Below are positions 11,943-20,961 of a stretch of DNA of 64,000 nt, piece by piece (the first letter of the stretch is position 1; each line of letters opens with the position of its first letter). The DNA is taken from contig JAAKBF010000200.1 in the NCBI GenBank assembly GCA_012656075.1, positions 328,806-392,805 of the forward strand, given 5' to 3'. The position numbers and the translations under genes were made by a program. The notes beneath the pieces were generated by a model. The model did no database searches. It saw only the letters and a list, made by a program, of their open reading frames with translations, and had not been told where the DNA came from. Source of the stretch: Phytophthora hibernalis. Its lineage: Eukaryota > Oomycota > Peronosporomycetes > Peronosporales > Peronosporaceae.

Positions 11943-13578
11943 CAGGGATAGCAGTAAAATATTTAAATACTTTTTACTCAAAATAGAAATAAATAAAAAT
12001 ATTTTATTCATTTTTATTCCGCCCATCTCCTCTGAATTCTCACTTCCGTTTTGTATGGTCAACCTGATTTCTTGCCGTCGAGTGCCGCAAAGGCGTCCGC
12101 CGAGTCGTCGCCAAGGGTCGTTGAGCGAGTCAAGCGGCATGAGATCCTGTGACTATGTAGGTTCGTTGGCTTTGGGTGGTCCTGTTGGTGCAACAGGTGT
12201 GACGCAACGCGACGGTGTCTGGCGGAGCGGGTGTCTCGAGCAGTGGTGCATTGGTGCTGTTGTTCCAGGTTGTGCTTCGGGTGACGAGCTATTTACGGGC
12301 GGCCGTCTCTGCTGGCGTATTCTCAGCCGGGGCTCGCTCTGCTGGAGAAAATGCAGGCGGGTCGGTGATTGTATCGGGTGGTTCTGGCCGCTCACCACTA
12401 AGCAGTTGCTGTGCTCTGGTAAGTCAGCCAAGCTACCTGCAGCTTGCAATGCAATTACCATTCGAGTTTTTGCACACCCTAGTCGTGAGCTTGCAGGAAT
12501 AACGCCTTGCTTTCTGGGATTATTGTGCTTTCGTGTTGGGCATCGTTAGACAGCTGAAGATCAAGATACTTTGTTCGCGGCGCAGAAGGAGAAGGAGTGA
12601 GAAGCTGCAAAGTACCAGACCTGGTTCGGTGTTCTGAGGAGCGGCAGTGGTGCCGTGCGCAGCGATGGTGTGCATATGCAGTGTGCGTGGTTTCTTTGTA
12701 GTCTGTAACCACGACCACGATATAAATGCCATCATGAGAGTATGAACGATTATACGTGGATGAACATTACTGATCTAGACGACCCACATTGTCGTGAAGT
12801 CAACTGTGATCAATTCGCTCAGCTTTCCTTTCTACCTCGAAGACCGCGAAGCAATATTCTTCGTGAGGAAAATTTCTTGTTCTTCGTGAAAATGGAAGCC
12901 TCTCTTGAGTCAACATTACTTCCTCTTCGTCTTGGTCCTCGGAATTAGAAGCACAGCTTGTCGTCACCGATTCCTCGTTGTGGTCAGCATCTTGACCCGG
13001 TTCGTTCAATTCAGAGAAGATACCCTCCCAATGGGCTAGGACGTCATCAACTATTTCTTCGATGTCTTCCTCATCGTACGGCTGGTCGCCGTCGCCTTCC
13101 ACTGTTCCCGATGCATATCCACGTGCTGCAATACTTGCCGAAGCAGTACGCGATGGTCGAGCTCCGCTGTCTCTCAGGTGTTCCAAACGCTGACACTTTA
13201 TCAAGCTCTCTTGTCGGTACCAAACGCTTGGCAGGGCTTTCCAGAACCACCTTTTGGTTTATCGCTTCCTCAAATATTCGCGGACAGCAGCGATCTTTGC
13301 CGCTTTTTCAGCGTCCATACGATTACGAAGCGCTGTGTGGATCAGTGCAAGCTACGAAAGTATCGCTCGCACGGTGTTGATCGAGATGGAGAATATTGCA
13401 GGGCAAACGCAAGAACCGAGGTGGATCTCGAACTTCAATTGGGGCTGGCTCTCTTCTCCTCATTTATCTGATTTGACAGGGTTCATCGATAAAAATATTT
13501 TTACTGCAAAAAAAGATGATAAAAATATTTAAATATTGTTTTTGTCCAAAATCGAAAAATATTTTAATGCCATCCCTG
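11943..13578. mobile_element. hAT-like DNA transposon inserted in element A leader
   Basis: Terminal inverted repeats begin CAGGGATAGCAGTAAAATA on the left; the right end reverse-complements to CAGGGATGGCATTAAAATA. They differ at 2 of the first 22 bases. A perfect 7-bp direct repeat, CTGAATC, flanks the element at 11936-11942 and 13579-13585. hAT elements usually make 8-bp duplications, so one base may have been lost. The ends are AT-rich. Internal sequence is badly decayed, but a hAT C-terminal dimerisation-like segment is readable on the minus strand. It interrupts the segment between the gypsy LTR and gag. Confidence 0.85.
12800..13400 (-). pseudogene. hAT transposase C-terminal remnant
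   Basis: Reading leftward from about 13400, the minus strand gives 'LIHTALRNRMDAEKAAKIAA' followed by 'VREYLRKR', then a stop. This resembles the C-terminal dimerisation region of hAT transposases, where 'LIHT-LRNRM' and 'AAK' wording is typical. An acidic ORF follows at 12800-13204, rich in Asp/Glu, including 'EEIVDDVLAHWEGIF'. No DDE catalytic core was found. Position inside CAGGG-type terminal repeats supports the assignment. Confidence 0.55.
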
Positions 13579-13585
13579 CTGAATC

Positions 13586-14540
13586 CTGGTCGCATTAGTT
13601 CTGGTGTTGTGATTCGTATTGCCAGTAAACGTCGTTAGTTCGACTCTCCACGCGACAGCACAAATACCGCCGAGTCAGGTCTGCGATGGTGCTGGCTTGC
13701 AGGGTCCCTGGTTCTGTCCCCTTTGGTGCTCCTGCCCCCCAGGGGTTCAGTTGAGGTTGTTCAACAAGCGCCTTCCAAGTTCACCTCCAGAGACTCGCCT
13801 GAGGGGGCAGTTCCGTGTTAAACCTGTGCCTCCACCAAAGGATGAACGGCAGCACGCGAGCGCTTTTACAGGTCACCAGGCGCATTACGCCCAGCCAGAA
13901 GGTTACGGTGTACCAGTTGTGCAGACCCACCAGCCGTCGAATCGACGAGACTTGTCTTCGCTGGAGCGAGTGCTCCGCACCTCGCCATGGACCTTGATGT
14001 CTTGGCGCTACCAGACGGCTCCCCTACAAGCTATGCCTTCCGGGGAACGACGGCAGACATAATCCGGCCACACGCAGGACTTATCGGTAAAGTGTACGCT
14101 GTTCTTGGACTTAGAAGATTCTGCTCTGATTGTTATCTCTATGTCTTTGGAGAGCCCTTCGGGCTCTTCCCTAGTGTTCTTCTATCGATCCTATACAAAT
14201 ATCTAATGAAATGGAGTCGTTACAGATCTCCTGCGACACTTCGCTCAGCTCCGTCCCTTGGTGTCGAGCTTACCTCTCGGCGACTCTTCGCCCACATCCA
14301 GATTTATCCCCCTTGGCTGTGATCTCCTCGAGGCATATTCTCGCCAAGTCGACTTTCGCCGAGCCGATTATCGCCGAGTCCGTCCATCGCCGAGTCCGTC
14401 CTTCGCTGAGTCCAGCTAAGTGCGATCCCCGTTTAAAATCCGTTCCTGTTGAGTGCGATGTATCCACTTGGCGGTGTACCACTTGGTCCTCTTGAGTGCG
14501 ATGTACCCATTGGTTCAGCTTAGGCACCCTAGTGTAGGGC
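13586..14540 (-). other. leader / probable 5' LTR region of element A
   Basis: This stretch resumes element A sequence after the hAT insertion. It should contain the primer-binding site and 5' LTR. No long coding region was recognised: the plus-strand ORF at 13619-14062 matches nothing I know. A strong hairpin (GAGCCC-TTC-GGGCTC) lies at about 14151-14165. The element word TCGNYGAG occurs repeatedly, most densely at 14341-14411. Exact LTR ends cannot be set without the partner LTR. Confidence 0.45.
14341..14411 (+). repeat. phased array of the element A word TCGCCGAG
   Basis: Five copies of TCGCCGAG or a one-base variant start at 14341, 14356, 14371, 14387 and 14403, giving spacings of 15, 15, 16 and 16 bases, or about 1.5 helical turns. 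The same word, with NY variation in the middle, is scattered through the gag, pol and aORF coding regions of this element on both strands. A regularly phased array in non-coding sequence looks like a protein-binding site cluster; that role is inference. Confidence 0.7.
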
Positions 14541-14689
14541 TACCCAAAATATTGATTTCCCTACACCACATAATGGACCAATGTATACCTAGCGTGTACA
14601 CTCTCTATTACCATCCTCCGACGGCACGCCTCGCGAGAGTATTCGCACACGCCAAGCTTGCTACTCGAGGGTTGCCGAATCGAGAGAAC

Positions 14690-15165
14690 CACGCCTACAA
14701 TGAACTTACCGATATGGGAACCAGTTAGCGCCCCCGGTTTGGTTCTCCTTTTTAGTCAAGGTGGATTGACTTAGTAATACCGATATATTGGGTTCGCGGA
14801 GGTTTCTGTGACTTTTCATGAGCCAACTCGTGAAACGTTTGACGTTTGACTCACGGTTTCGCAAAGGGTGTGTCGTGGGCAGAATAACAGCATATCCTAT
14901 TGGATAAAATACCTGCGTTTGGTTCCTTCTACTAAAGTCACATATATCCAGGAGTTACATTCAAAATATTTGTATCCAATCAAAGGTGAATAAAGTGAAC
15001 TAGCAGTGGGTTATTCACGCGGCACTCCCCGTTTAAGTTAAGGTTCTATTTATTTAAACGGGAGGGGTCGCGAACTAAAAATAATTCAGGAACCAAGTTC
15101 CTGAGTCTTAGATGTTCTAAGTATTTATCAGAACCCTGCTTCCAGTTCGGTTCATTGTAGGCGTG
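14690..15165. mobile_element. MITE with 16-bp terminal inverted repeats
   Basis: The ends are CACGCCTACAATGAAC at 14690-14705 and its exact reverse complement at 15150-15165. Flanking 8-mers GAGAGAAC and AGGAGAAC match at 6 of 8 positions and may be a worn target-site duplication. The 476-bp interior has no coding region and is AT-rich. It is probably a non-autonomous DNA transposon; the superfamily cannot be fixed. Confidence 0.72.
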
Positions 15166-15874
15166 AGGAGAACTCTATCTTGTCCGCTATTTTCTATTTA
15201 TTGCTTCATATAAAGTAGCGCAGGTCTCTTTAACCTCTTCACTACCCTTAAAAAGGGTTAAGACCTGACTTCTACGACATTATAAAAGCTTCAAAAAGCT
15301 TTTCCTGGTATCCGCTTTATCGAGTGCCCGCAAAGCTTAATGCAGTACTTGTCAAGGTCAAGGACGACAAGTACAAGGTACGGGTTAGCTCGCATGTTGC
15401 GTGCCACAACCACGACGTCGGTCGAGACGTCTACTATTCATACCCCGAGGCTCGTAAATTACCTCCTGGACGCGAGGTGTGGTCCAGACACTGGTGCAAG
15501 GTACGAAGATGAACACGATTCTGAAGATGCATCAGTTTAACAAGAGTCGTCCATGATTTAAAGACGGATCCAAGAAAAGAAGATTCTGCGCTATCTAAAG
15601 GAGGTGTCGGGGCACCCAATGCAGCCTAAAGGTGTGGAGATTCTCGTCGCAATAATGCGCCAGGAGACTTACACTTCAGAAGACGACAGCTACAGAGTGA
15701 CACAGGTCCTGCGAAACTTTGGTGAAGGTCCTGAAAACGCTGTGAACGTTTACGTGATAAGACAAAGGGTCTTACGTCCTGTATTACTTTCCAGACGGCT
15801 CATATGAGAAGGATGACGCGCAAGTTCCCAAAACCAATCTGTGTTGATGCTACTTATGGGACGAATATCAATCG

Positions 15875-15989
15875 GTAAGGTGCTCCTTAACGTTGCCTTC
15901 GGATCACCAATGTTTGTGTTTCTTCACCAACATACACACAAATTTGTGAACTATTCACTCACTGATTTGGATGATTCGTTCCCACCTAG
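15875..15989 (+). other. spliceosomal intron in MULE transposase
   Basis: GTAAGG donor and CCACCTAG acceptor. Removing 115 bases joins ATCAATCG to GTATCGCC and restores a continuous MULE motif (TNIN-R-YRLFSF). The translated interior has no similarity to transposase. Prediction rests on frame restoration and splice-site consensus only. Confidence 0.75.
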
Positions 15990-16863
15990 GTATCGCCTGT
16001 TCAGTTTTATGCTTACAGACAAATTCGAGGGTGGATCGTTGCACAACACACACTGGTCGACGGAGAAAGCAGATTGAACATGTGCGCGGTATGAGCTTTC
16101 AAGTAAACAACAATTCAGCGTGGACGGATGAAAAAGTCATCGTAATCGGCAAAGACTTCACTGAATTGGCTGCGTGAATAGTTCCCTGGTGCGACAGTCA
16201 TTCTCTGCCAGTTTCACGTTGGCAACTATCCCAAACGAGAAGTGAGCAAGAAACACTACGAATTTTCGGCGTTTGAGAAGATGCACATCAAAACTATCGT
16301 GACGATGATGGTTCGTGTTGAAAAAGAGAGCCTGTTCGACAAATTCGTGTCTGCTTTGAGGAAACTGTGTGTAGGAAAGCCACCTTTTCTCGACTACTTT
16401 ACGGAGAATTGGGTCAATTGTACTGATCAATGGTGTACATTCAAGCGTGGAAACATCCTCATCTCGACAATATCTCGAACAACCATCTAGAAGCAAGTTG
16501 GGAGCCGCCAAGAATTTGCTGCATCGTCATATGGCCATGGACGAGTGCATTGACCACCTTCTGTTCTTACAACATTCCGCCGAAGATCAGTACACTGCCA
16601 AGGTCAAGCGCGTGGGCTTCCGCTTCAACCACAACTATGATGCGGAGATGAGTATGTTGTCAAAGGTAGCTACTCATCACGGGTGCAATTCTGAAGAACA
16701 GTACCTGGTTAGCGGCCGAGAGGCGTATGACACGTCGAGTGATGAAAATGCGCTAGAGCTTTGTACTCTAACCAGTGCGAAGTCGGGAGGTCGATACGCA
16801 GTGAACTTGGTTGAAAATACCTGTAGTTGCGCGTTCAAACAGACAGCAAAAGCTGCAGAAACT

Positions 16864-17253
16864 TGACTAATAATACCAAATGCTGGTAAAATTAAAATAT
16901 AAACTTCTGGGTGACCGAAAAACCACCAGCATTAATTTTATTCAAAGACCTCCCTGAAGCCATTCAAACAAGGCTTTTTGGATTCGTTTTTCCTAATTAC
17001 GACCAACATTTATCAAGATTTATGTATTATTTATCATTATTTACTTTTTATGATTATTTTAGTTACTGGTGATAATTTTATGCAAATGTTTGTTGGTTGG
17101 GAAGGTGTAGGATTTTGTTCTTATTTATTAATTAATTTTTGGTTTACACGTCTATAAGCTAATAAATCTGCAATTAAAGCTATGTTAGTTAATATGATTA
17201 GTGATTTAATTTTATTATTAGGTGTGGTAACTATTTTTTATAATATTAGAACT
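16864..17253. other. nuclear mitochondrial insertion (cox1 + nad5 fragments)
   Basis: The minus strand at 16864-16927 encodes the cox1 signature 'FFGHPEVYILILPAFGIIS'. The plus strand from about 16975 to 17253 encodes nad5 wording including 'MQMFVGWEGVGFCSYLLINF' and 'SAIKAMLVN', with one worn stop and one T-run deletion. The insert is strongly AT-rich compared with its host. Skipping bases 16864-17253 joins ACT to GTG and restores the SWIM zinc-finger frame exactly, so no host bases were lost. AACT-like microhomology is present at both joints (GAAACT and AGAACT), consistent with end-joining repair. Two mitochondrial loci in opposite orientation are joined in one insert; 16928-16974 was not assigned. 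Confidence 0.9.
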
Positions 17254-18681
17254 GTGTTGCTTCCATGTCGACATATACTATTTTTACGGAGACAAAATTC
17301 TCGCCTGCGCTATATCATTCCGTATGAGGTGATACCGGAGCGATGGTTTCTTGCAGATCAAGACGAAGAAGACGCAGTCCTTGTCGATTCCATGCAAAAG
17401 GTTTAGGTCAAGGATATCGAGGATGCCCCTACTCGCGTTCTTGGTCATAACGACAAGTATCAGTCGGTGTTTGCAGTGAGCCAGAGGATCGGAGAAGTCG
17501 TGGCCGATAACGGATCACAAATCTTACGTGCTTGGCTGGGCTATCGGGCGAAGTTAGAGAGACTCGTTCGTCATAACGACAGGCCGCTAGTTCGAATGCA
17601 CTTGGGGATCCTGTCACAAGCGTTGCTGATCGTGTCACGGATGTTGACGACTCAAAAGCTGGTAATGTGGCTTGAAACGAAATCTGACACGGAAACACGC
17701 CATGCAAGTGCCAGTCAGGTGTCCACCATGAATATGCACTCGGCATTTAAATCGAAGGTCGGAGAAACTATCGTACAGCTTGACGACTAGATAAAATTTG
17801 CAGGAGAAACGTGGCTATGCGATGGGTGCGTATTCGTGGCGGCGCTAAAATTGTTAGATGCTTCGGCCCAAGTACGAAATGGAAGAATTGCAGATGTGCC
17901 CGTGATGGATCCTGTATTTCGCGGCTTTGAAAAAGATACCGACCGAGTGCGAATGATTGACACCAAGCAATGCGTGCTGAGCAAATCCGTCGCTACCCGT
18001 GTCATTCTGGTCCCTATCTATATCCACATAGATATCAATCATTGGTGCGGTGCAATCATCGACTTTTTCAGCAAGTTTATCTGGATTTATGACCCAAAAC
18101 ACCGAAACGACGAGCTTGACGAAGTCGAGTCCATTGTAGAGAACCAAATGGTGCCGGTGATAGGAAAATAACATTGACTATGACCATTCGACGCTCAGCA
18201 GCATAGCACCACGTCGACAGGCACAATTGCGGTGTACTGATCATCAAGTGGTTCGATACGTTTCTCAACGTCGCCGCGAACACCAAGCCAGGCGAGTATA
18301 TTAAGGAAATGTTGTGTTTCACTTAGAGGAGGGGAATCATGAAAAACGAGGAATCCCAGGTCATCACTGTCCGTGTTTGAACGGGGCTCCAGTGGCTCAC
18401 CAGGCCCGGGCCCTGAAAGTACCTTGGTGCTAGCTAGAGCTCGCAAGAAGTAGTGTGGTGCACATCAAGCAATAAAGCTCGTAGGGATTTTTTCAGAAAT
18501 ACCGATGATACCGGTATTGCATTCCTTGAAGCAGATGACCGCTTTCTATCCAAACATTGATGAACGTATAATGGGGAGAGCTTAGTTTTTTTACTATGGG
18601 CTGAGTTTTGGCGCTTCCTCGACTACATTACATGTAAATACCGGTATTGCTTCGTATTAGCCGATCCCCCTGAACCATTCG

Positions 18682-18821
18682 ATAGTAGTCTCCCCGATAG
18701 TTTTGTCAGTTCTAATAGTAGTACTAAACTATTAGTACTAAGCAAATTATAATAGTAATCTCCCCGATAGTTTTGCTAGTACTAATAGTAGTACTAAACT
18801 ATTAGTACTAAGAAAAATATG
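18682..18821. repeat. two tandem 70-bp units with internal palindromes
   Basis: Unit 1 (18682-18751) and unit 2 (18752-18821) are about 90% identical, sharing the block CTCCCCGATAGTTTTG. Each ends with a TAGTACTAATAG / CTATTAGTACTA inverted arrangement. Related TTAGTACTA words recur at about 18870 and 19604-19650. No coding content. Confidence 0.8.
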
Positions 18822-19893
18822 TCGGCTTTACAGTTGAACTAAACGCTGTAGTCGTATGGATTTTGAATAGTTAGTACTATTAATAAAAGCTCTACAAATT
18901 CCATGAACACCTGGGCAGCGTTTAGAACCTTGTGACCGCACGAAATGAGTGGTTCACCGGCGATATCTAAAACTTCCCTCATTTCCGTCTCATTGTTTGC
19001 AGCGATATGAAGTTCGCCAAGGTCGACTGCTACTTTGAAGGACCTGGACGCGACGCCCCCATGTTGTTATGTGCGGGCGATCGGTACATCACCTATGCAA
19101 CAACAACCTCTGCAATAAGGTAGATCTATCCAAACGATACAGCTACCATAAAGCTGATAGACGTGCTCACTAACTAAACATTGCCACAACTTCTTTAGCC
19201 GATCCATCGTGGCAACGCCGATGCTTCTCAAGAACTGGCACTGGTAATACATCCGGTATCTACGCGTCAAGGCAAGCTACGGATTATCGATCCTGCTCCA
19301 TCAGAAATGGACAAATGCCGCCCCCGGATGCAAACGCCAAGCGTCAGTATCTCTTCGTGCTCATGACAACACGACATAACCCATCTGAACGGTGATACCC
19401 GACCCGTGACGTATCGTTGCAAAACGTAGCGCGGCAGAAGTACATCATTCAAGAATGTGTATTTTAAACGGGCCTTTGTCATGAGCTCACTCAAAACGCA
19501 TACCGACGACGAGTGCGCACAACGTTAGTTCGTGCTGAGGTATAGTCATGCTAGATTGAGCGATCAAACGATGTCTGAGTCGAGCCGATTTTATCATTGC
19601 GTTTAGTACTAATAGTTTTAATATTTAGTCTTATTAATAGTACTGAGTCTTCATTGCTGATATAGTAGAGATAATCTAATATCAGACGGAACCAAGGCTA
19701 ATAGATCACGAAACCAGATATGCACTGCAACTTTAAGCAACCCTTGCAATAGATAGGATACTCACAATCATACTTACTTGCCGGCGCAATGATCAGTGAC
19801 TTTAGAACTGACCAAACACTACAGGCAAGCCACGAAGGTGCTTTTGTTCAGATCACGATTAAACTGACCCGCCAATCAGATTTGTGTCTCTAC
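18822..19893. other. non-coding / unrecognised stretch
   Basis: Only short minus-strand ORFs at 19067-19270 and 19267-19494 are present, and neither resembles a known family. Scattered TTAGTACTAATAG words link both sides, so part of this may be the inside of a small repeat element. I see no gene, RNA or terminal repeat that can be defended. Confidence 0.4.
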
Positions 19894-20626
19894 TCAGTGA
19901 CTGACTCGGTCCGAAGCCTTCTGCGAGCTTGATGGCGAGAAGGACGGCGAGAACAAAAGCCGCGTCCGAATGTTATGGTCAGCAGCAATAGGTGCATCGC
20001 GACGGCGCGTTGAAGCGCCCTGCCGGCCGATACGCGGGTTGAAACTCGACGTCCGTTGCATACAGAGCATACGGATAGTGAAGCTGTTGGCGCGTTGGCT
20101 AGCTATCGTAGGCGGTCGAATCAGAGCTTTGTCGAGCACAGGGGCGATAATTTCAAACTCCCGATACATCATCTTTTTTCAAATATTGGTGCTTTGTAGC
20201 CAAAATCCATGGCATGCTTCTGTCAGGTGCCGTAGTGCTTCAGCACGCAAAGAAACATCATGAACGCGTCCTTGGGTGTGGTGGTCGACTTCCTCCCACG
20301 CCCAGTAGCCCAGTCGCTCGTGAGATCAGGGTCGACGCGAGCCCAGAGCAGATGGAGCTCCGTGAGCGTGAAGTTGGTCAGCGTGACAACCGCGTTGGAC
20401 CCCCGCTCTCGAAGCAGCGATCCAAGAGCGGCGAGTCGGAGTCGGTGGTTGCGTCTTCGTCATCGCTGTCGATGATGTCATTCTGGCTGACGTCGTCGTA
20501 AACCAAGGCCGTGTTCTCAGCGAGGCTTCGCGGAAGCTCTGCAGCGGGGATGGCGGTAGTGGCTCTAACCATTGCAGTAGGATTCAGGGTGATATACCAT
20601 GCAAGTTGTGGGGACCGATTTAGCAA
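19894..20626 (-). pseudogene. PIF/Harbinger-like transposase N-terminal remnant
   Basis: Minus-strand reading gives an acidic N-terminus (20378-20626), then 'FTLTELHLLWARVDPDL', 'GRGRKSTTTPKDAFMMFLCV', 'LKHYGT', an in-frame TGA where Trp is expected, 'QKHAMDFGYKAPIFEK', a frameshift and 'FEIIAPVLDKALI'. This pattern (GRGRK, D-x-FMMFLCVLKHYGTW-QKHAMDF) resembles the N-terminal region of oomycete DDE transposases of the PIF/Harbinger type. The DDE core itself is not seen. Assignment is by resemblance only. Confidence 0.5.
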
Positions 20627-20961
20627 GCAAGGCGACCACCATCCATTTAATGAGTGGCTCCAATACTGATTAAGTGGGCCATATATTGATTATTGACTTG
20701 GTTTCAGTAAGGAATATTGAGTCCCCATTAGATGAGCGATGTTCAAGTCAGAACGTTTGTATTGGAATAACATGTTACTTACTGTGATAACAAATAAAAC
20801 TCTGCTCAATCATAATATTTTGTTGGCAGGTAACTAGTTTGGGGCCGATTATGGCATGGTCTTTTCAATAATTTCTTATGAAACAATAAATATATTTATT
20901 TCTGCCAACCAGGAAGACCATAACATAATTTATTCTGGACGCATCGCTACATAATTTATGG

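Larger units (their letters stand above)
1..14540 (-). mobile_element. Ty3/gypsy LTR retrotransposon A (decayed)
   Basis: A Ty3/gypsy element lies with gag-pol on the minus strand. In transcription order it has gag (to about 11880), aspartic protease, reverse transcriptase, a degenerate RNase H, a second RNase H, integrase and a C-terminal chromodomain (ending at 3501). Beyond the integrase a convergent plus-strand ORF occupies 1-3330 and runs off the left edge. All reading frames contain stops or frameshifts, so this copy is dead. A hAT element interrupts the leader at 11943-13578. The 3' LTR lies outside the window and the 5' LTR boundary could not be set because there is no second LTR to compare with; 14540 is only where the element-specific word TCGNYGAG stops being frequent. 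The same domain order is repeated in element B at 51266-64000, at clearly lower nucleotide identity. Confidence 0.85.
15324..18320 (+). pseudogene. MULE transposase with C-terminal Ulp1-like protease (pseudogene)
   Basis: Translated in pieces, this gives a Mutator-like transposase: 'VDATYGTNINR' holds the first DDE Asp, then after an intron 'YRLFSFMLTDKFEGG' and, one frameshift later, 'VAQHTLVDGE'. The second catalytic block is 'GATVILCQFHVGNY' at about 16190-16235. A SWIM zinc finger (CSC at about 16829, CRH at about 17267) is split by mitochondrial DNA. Further on, 17836-18171 and 18205-18320 form a Ulp1/C48 cysteine-protease-like domain: NHWCGAIID carries the His, YDP the Asp, and HNCGVLIIKWF the catalytic Cys. 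MULEs that carry Ulp1-like domains are known. Stops at 17404 and 17788 and several frameshifts make it non-functional. No terminal repeats were identified. Confidence 0.82.

Noticed and set aside
13619..14062. 147-codon plus-strand ORF as a gene
   Set aside because: It lies in the leader/LTR region of element A, shows no known domain and has composition like non-coding sequence there.
18077..18446. Minus-strand ORFs over the Ulp1-like region
   Set aside because: They are shadows; the plus strand carries the protease motifs.
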